64,000 nt of DNA from assembly GCA_041752115.1 (NCBI GenBank), contig JBGSHS010000211.1, positions 1-64,000 on the forward strand, read 5' to 3'. The notes under the pieces were generated by a model. It was not told where the DNA came from and made no database searches. It was given only the letters and a program-made list of their open reading frames with translations. Position numbers and translations under genes: made by a program. This document shows positions 60,199 to 64,000 of the stretch, one piece after another. Every line of letters begins with the position of its first letter. The first letter of the stretch is position 1. Source of the stretch: JAJRVM01 sp041752115 (GTDB lineage Bacteria; Planctomycetota; Planctomycetia; Pirellulales; Pirellulaceae).

Positions 60199-62472
60199 AT
60201 GAGGAGTCTGCACATAGCTACTCAACAGATTCATCATAAGGCGACTTGGTTAGGGACGTTGGCGGCCTGGGTGATGTGCGGGGCGGCGTGGGCTGGCGAC
60301 CCGCCGAACCTGGTCACAAATCCCGGCTTTGAGGACGTTTCGCCCCAGCACTTCGCGAAGTCTTGGGGCGTGCTGGGCGAGTTCGGCAAGCCGGACGCGA
60401 GGGTTACCCTTGACGACAAGACTGCCCATACGGGGGCGCGCAGCGTGCGGCTGGGCGAAAATCCCTTCACCTTCGTGATCTGTGACGGCGCCGACATTGC
60501 CGTCAAACCCGACACGAAGTACATGGTGACCTGGTGGTGTAAGACCGAAGGATTTACCCGCACCGCTGCTTGGCTGGGCTTATGTACCAACCAAGGCCAG
60601 CGCGGAGTAGGCACCACCTTCAAGGTGCATGGATCCAGCGATTGGAACCGGTATTTCGGCGAGTACACAACCAAGGCCGATGAAACTCGCCTCCATCCCA
60701 TCCTCATCACGCATAATATGGGTGGAACACCAACGAATAGCCCGGCGGCTTTCTGCTGGTTCGACGACGTGTGCGTGTATGAGGGTGCGTTTCCCAGGGA
60801 GCTCGAAGCGGAGTACCCGGCGTGGCAGCGCAACAACCTGGCCGGCGTGTCGGAAACAGCCGTGATTCTGCGGAATTCCGGCGACCTAGCCCTCTGGTCC
60901 GACAATCTGTCTGCGCGCGTCTACGCCGACGATCCCGTGCCTGGCTACGCCCAACCGGTCAAGGCTGTGGAGATGTCCGCGGCTCGGGGCGAAGAGGAGT
61001 TTTTCCAGATCGCGCTGAGGCCCGCGGCCGACCTGGAGGGCGTATCGGTGGTGACCGCCGACCTGGAAGGACCCGGCCGCATATCGGCCACGAACGTCCA
61101 TTGGTGGCCGGTGGGATTCGTTAACGTCACGAAGGCCTCGAACCCGGACATGCGGTTGGGCATGACGCCGGACCCGCTGCTCAATTCTGCACCGGTGGCC
61201 GCGCCCAAGGCTAAGAATACGCCGTTCTGTATCGGGGTGCGCGTTCCGCGCGACGCCAAGCCCGGCGTCTACAAAGGCGAGGTCACCGTGGTCGCTTCCA
61301 ACAACGTCGTGGCCAGGGTTCCCATCGCCCTGCGCGTCTATGATTTTGAACTGCCCACGGATCCGACGTTCTGTGCGCGCATCTACTTCCATGTCGAGAC
61401 CATGCAGCGCTGGGACAATCGCCCCCCGGTCGAGATCGAGCGCGACATTTGCCGCCTGCTTTACCAGCACGGAATCCGCGGCTATGGCACGCTGGGGACA
61501 GGAGTGAGTGCGAATGGAGTAGACGCAAAGCTGGTGGACGACCAAGTGGTGTGCGACTTTACGCAACTCGACTCAAGCATCGGCTGGGCTCTTGACGAAC
61601 TGGGCTTCAACACCTTCTTTCTTGGCCCCTGTTTTGGCGGTGGCACGGGCGAGGCGGTGTGGACACCGGGCAAGTGGCTGGGCATGGAGTTGCTGTCCGA
61701 CGATTTCAATCGCCTGTTCCCGGAGTACCTGCGCCAGGTGGCGGCACATCTCAAGGCCAAGGGCTGGTTCGACAAGACGTACCTGTACCTGTGGGACGAG
61801 CCGCACCCCGTCTACTTCGACAAGGTCGTGGCCCTACAGAAACTGGCCTTGCAGGCCGACCCTGGGTTCAAGACGTGGGAGACCACCAGCCCCTTCAATC
61901 AAGAGTTTTGGGGGGTCGTCAACGCCTGGTGCGTGCTGTTCGCGCGGCCATACTTTGAAGAGACCGATGTGGAAGCCAGACGCGCGGCCGGCGACGAAAT
62001 CTGGGTCTACAATATGCCAGCCAGCCTGGAAGGCCCGCCACAGGTACACCGCCTGTGGTTTTGGCAGGCCGCGCGCTATGCCGCCCGGGGCGCGCTGCTG
62101 TGGAGCGTCAACTTCTACAACGGGACCGACCCGTGGCAGGAAATCACGTCCAAGCCCGGTTACGAGGCCGGCGAAGCCATTATGATCTATCCCAACCCTC
62201 AGGGCGGTCTGCCCCTGTCTTCCCTGCGTTTCAGGCTGCTCCAAAAAGGCCTTGACGACTTCGAATACCTGACGATTTTGCAGCAGCGTCTGGAAGCCAG
62301 GGCGCGCGCCGCCGGTTCGGCGGACCCCGCCGCCGAAGCCCAGGCCGGCATGAGGAAACTCGCCGTCGAACTGGTCAAGGACGTCGGCGCCTATGACCTC
62401 AATTCAGCCAGCCTGACGAAGGTCCGCGACCGCGTGGCCCAACAGATCGAGGAACTGGGCGGCGGGAAGTGA
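60199..62472 (+). CDS. DUF4091/GH123-like exported glycosidase
   Basis: 757 residues from ATG 60199. Signal peptide (WLGTLAAWVMCGAAWAG), an N-terminal carbohydrate-binding-like beta-sandwich (about 35-200, NLVTNPGFEDVSP opening), a second beta domain (about 225-390), then a TIM-barrel DUF4091 domain. It carries YLYLWDEPHPVYF with Asp533-Glu534, the neighbouring acid pair expected of GH123-type hexosaminidases, and WSVNFYNGTDPWQE and LQKGLDDFEYLTIL near the end, all characteristic of DUF4091. Substrate-assisted N-acetylhexosaminidase activity is plausible by family. The ribosome site before 60199 is weak; it follows the ThuA gene by 127 bases. Confidence 0.8.
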   Translation: MRSLHIATQQIHHKATWLGTLAAWVMCGAAWAGDPPNLVTNPGFEDVSPQHFAKSWGVLGEFGKPDARVTLDDKTAHTGARSVRLGENPFTFVICDGADIAVKPDTKYMVTWWCKTEGFTRTAAWLGLCTNQGQRGVGTTFKVHGSSDWNRYFGEYTTKADETRLHPILITHNMGGTPTNSPAAFCWFDDVCVYEGAFPRELEAEYPAWQRNNLAGVSETAVILRNSGDLALWSDNLSARVYADDPVPGYAQPVKAVEMSAARGEEEFFQIALRPAADLEGVSVVTADLEGPGRISATNVHWWPVGFVNVTKASNPDMRLGMTPDPLLNSAPVAAPKAKNTPFCIGVRVPRDAKPGVYKGEVTVVASNNVVARVPIALRVYDFELPTDPTFCARIYFHVETMQRWDNRPPVEIERDICRLLYQHGIRGYGTLGTGVSANGVDAKLVDDQVVCDFTQLDSSIGWALDELGFNTFFLGPCFGGGTGEAVWTPGKWLGMELLSDDFNRLFPEYLRQVAAHLKAKGWFDKTYLYLWDEPHPVYFDKVVALQKLALQADPGFKTWETTSPFNQEFWGVVNAWCVLFARPYFEETDVEARRAAGDEIWVYNMPASLEGPPQVHRLWFWQAARYAARGALLWSVNFYNGTDPWQEITSKPGYEAGEAIMIYPNPQGGLPLSSLRFRLLQKGLDDFEYLTILQQRLEARARAAGSADPAAEAQAGMRKLAVELVKDVGAYDLNSASLTKVRDRVAQQIEELGGGK

Positions 62473-62922
62473 GTGAATACACCGAGTGATGGCCGGCTCC
62501 TGTGACAACTGCCGCCAGTGGATGCAGTCGGGTGAAGCAAACGTGTAAAGCCCCCTTTGATCCCTGCCGCCTCACCCGGTTTCGTACGAAAACAGCAACA
62601 GACGTCCGTCTGTCAATTCGATAACAGGGTACGAGCTTGGTGGGTACGAAGCAAACCGTTTTTTCATCGGGGTCGGGCCGGTCCGGAAACCGTCGCGTTG
62701 GAACACGGGATACACCGGGTCCGCCTACGTAAATTTCCCGCGGTTGGGGAATTCCACTTTCACACAGGCATTGCCACGCATGTACAGCACGCACATCCCG
62801 ATGCGGGGCGGGCCCAGGTTGCGGCAGTTCTCGTTGCCCTGCCGCACCCGGTCCTTCACAGACGGATCGGAGTGCTTGGGATTTCATACTGGTGGGGAGT
62901 TTCATTGTTCCAATGGCGTGAT
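62473..62922. other. Gene-free stretch with a possible sialidase-like scrap
   Basis: Convergent region. On the minus strand, 62572-62667 reads FASYPPSSYPVIELTDGRLL and ends in SYETG and a stop, like the opening of a sialidase/BNR-type chain, but is only 31 codons and has no continuation. No other candidate. Confidence 0.25.
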
Positions 62923-64000
62923 TCATAATTGGCTTCCGATCACTCCGAGTTCCACGAGCCGCAGACCGCGCCGCTGGGTGTTTTTTCCGAAGTCGAAGCG
63001 CACGTGGGTGGCCTCCACGGGAGCGAAGCGGACGCGGCTGCGCGAGGTCACGCCCTTCCCGCCCAAGACGGCGACCTGCCGAAAGGTGGTCCCATCCGTT
63101 GAGACCGAGATCGTCGTTTGATCCGGCACCCTTGAGGGCGGCACCTGCTGCCCGTCGCCTTCGAAATAATCCACGAACACGCCGCTGACGCTCCCAGGGG
63201 CCTTGAACGCGATGACGACCGCCTCGTCTTGCTCCTTGTTCGCGAACGTGACCCCATCGGAAATGGAACCGTCGATCAGGTTGGTGAGCTTGTTCGGCCG
63301 GTCGGGCAGGACATCATTGGTGGCGGCCAGTTCCGTCGCGGTGCTGACCGTGGCTCCCTGCGAGAAATCCGACATGTTGTCGGCCTTTTCCTCGACCCGC
63401 CGGAACACATCAAGCAGTTTGGCTGCCTCCGGGTAGGACTGCAACTGCGCGAAGAAATCCGGCTTGGCAATCTTCCGGGGATGCTTGGCCCCATTTTCGT
63501 CCACAAAGAACTCGTGGGGACAAACCACCCGGTCACCCAGTTTCGCCAGGCGGGTGATCGCCGCGAGCGGCAGCGTACGTTCGAGAACGTAGAGGCGGAC
63601 GTTGGCGGGCAGATGGTCGAGCTCATCGGTGAGGACGAGTTCCAGGTCCTCCGGCATCATGAAGTCGCAGATGTGGAGGAAGGCATCGACGTGATTCAGG
63701 TCGGAGACCGAGTAGTTCAGGGTCTCCTCGGGGAAGTACACATGCACCGAGCCCGGTTGGTAGCTGGCATAGCGATTCCTGTCTCCGGTGTAGGCTTTGA
63801 AGAGTTCCTTCCATGCCTTGCCGTTTTCCAGACGCCGGGTTCCGTCGCCCTTGATCAGTCCCCAGAGATCCTCCTTGCCCACCCAGGCCATCGCGCCGGC
63901 CGAGGGGCCTCCCACCTCGGCCACCAGCTTGAACGAGCGGGGCTTCACGCCCGGCACTTCGGCGATGAACAGCTTCTTGCCCTCCACCGCCGCGAATTTT
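62923..64000 (-). CDS. Partial exported-enzyme-type protein with F5/8 type C-like C-terminus
   Basis: The gene enters from beyond the right edge of the window; the frame is open to the last base, so the start is not seen. About 359 residues remain. The first 220 are mixed alpha/beta without recognised motif (FKLVAEVGGPSAGAMAWVGK, PANVRLYVLERTLPLAAITR). The last 135 form a discoidin-like (F5/8 type C) domain: NKLTNLIDGSISDGV, VVIAFKAPGSVSGVFVDYFE, TTISVSTDGTTFRQV, THVRFDFGKNTQRRGLRL. Such modules bind carbohydrate. It ends at 62923 and converges with the DUF4091 gene. Confidence 0.65.
   Translation of the reverse strand, partial: KFAAVEGKKLFIAEVPGVKPRSFKLVAEVGGPSAGAMAWVGKEDLWGLIKGDGTRRLENGKAWKELFKAYTGDRNRYASYQPGSVHVYFPEETLNYSVSDLNHVDAFLHICDFMMPEDLELVLTDELDHLPANVRLYVLERTLPLAAITRLAKLGDRVVCPHEFFVDENGAKHPRKIAKPDFFAQLQSYPEAAKLLDVFRRVEEKADNMSDFSQGATVSTATELAATNDVLPDRPNKLTNLIDGSISDGVTFANKEQDEAVVIAFKAPGSVSGVFVDYFEGDGQQVPPSRVPDQTTISVSTDGTTFRQVAVLGGKGVTSRSRVRFAPVEATHVRFDFGKNTQRRGLRLVELGVIGSQL

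Overview
The window looks like a chromosomal segment of a planctomycete, probably of the Pirellulales type. It holds two Tat-exported Gfo/Idh/MocA oxidoreductases and a large exported FG-GAP/cadherin-like protein opening with an LEFLEER-type motif. It also has several ECF sigma factors, DUF1-type exported glycosidases (ThuA, DUF4091/GH123-like, GHL6-like), long intergenic stretches and many short dispersed repeats. This assignment rests on gene content, not on a marker gene.

Layout. 0-13 kb is a low-density region with many broken genes (GH116 tail, truncated ECF sigma factor, DUF6259-like gene with one in-frame stop, ADP-ribosylglycohydrolase remnant), a few intact genes (DUF3592-like, Gfo/Idh/MocA, NlpC/P60-like amidase, esterase, BON protein) and a CGTGCT-type repeat block at 7.4-7.8 kb. 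13.4-19.6 kb holds the giant FG-GAP protein, a HEAT/DUF4375 protein and hypotheticals. At 19.8-21.3 kb a tRNA-Leu(UAG) is bracketed by two different broken tyrosine recombinases and a prophage protein scrap, so this is an integration hot spot.

21.4-40 kb is the accessory core. On the minus strand are an AbiEi/AbiEii-like toxin-antitoxin pair with a 16-bp palindromic operator candidate, and a separate three-gene set: an ECF-like sigma factor, a 755-aa protein with an internally duplicated domain plus an RNase H-like domain, and a second RNase H-fold protein. On the plus strand, diverging, is a six-gene operon: two small unknown proteins, a helical unknown, a JAMM-motif metalloprotease, and an AddB-like/AddA-like helicase-nuclease pair. 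After it come a helix-turn-helix protein, a MazG-like pyrophosphatase and an unknown conserved protein. I regard the divergent sigma/RNase H set and the JAMM/AddAB set as the best candidates for an undescribed defence or DNA-processing system.

40-52 kb returns to housekeeping and stress genes: aldo/keto reductase, 7-alpha-hydroxysteroid-dehydrogenase-like SDR, fasciclin protein, SOUL protein, an ECF sigma factor directly followed by a CarH/AerR-like cobalamin-binding protein (a probable light-response switch), AlkA-like glycosylase and a macro-domain protein. 52-64 kb is a polysaccharide/sugar-derivative catabolism region with large exported glycosidase-like proteins around a Gfo/Idh/MocA oxidoreductase, interrupted by an IS66 remnant. 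All functional assignments are from reading motifs by eye; no database search was run.
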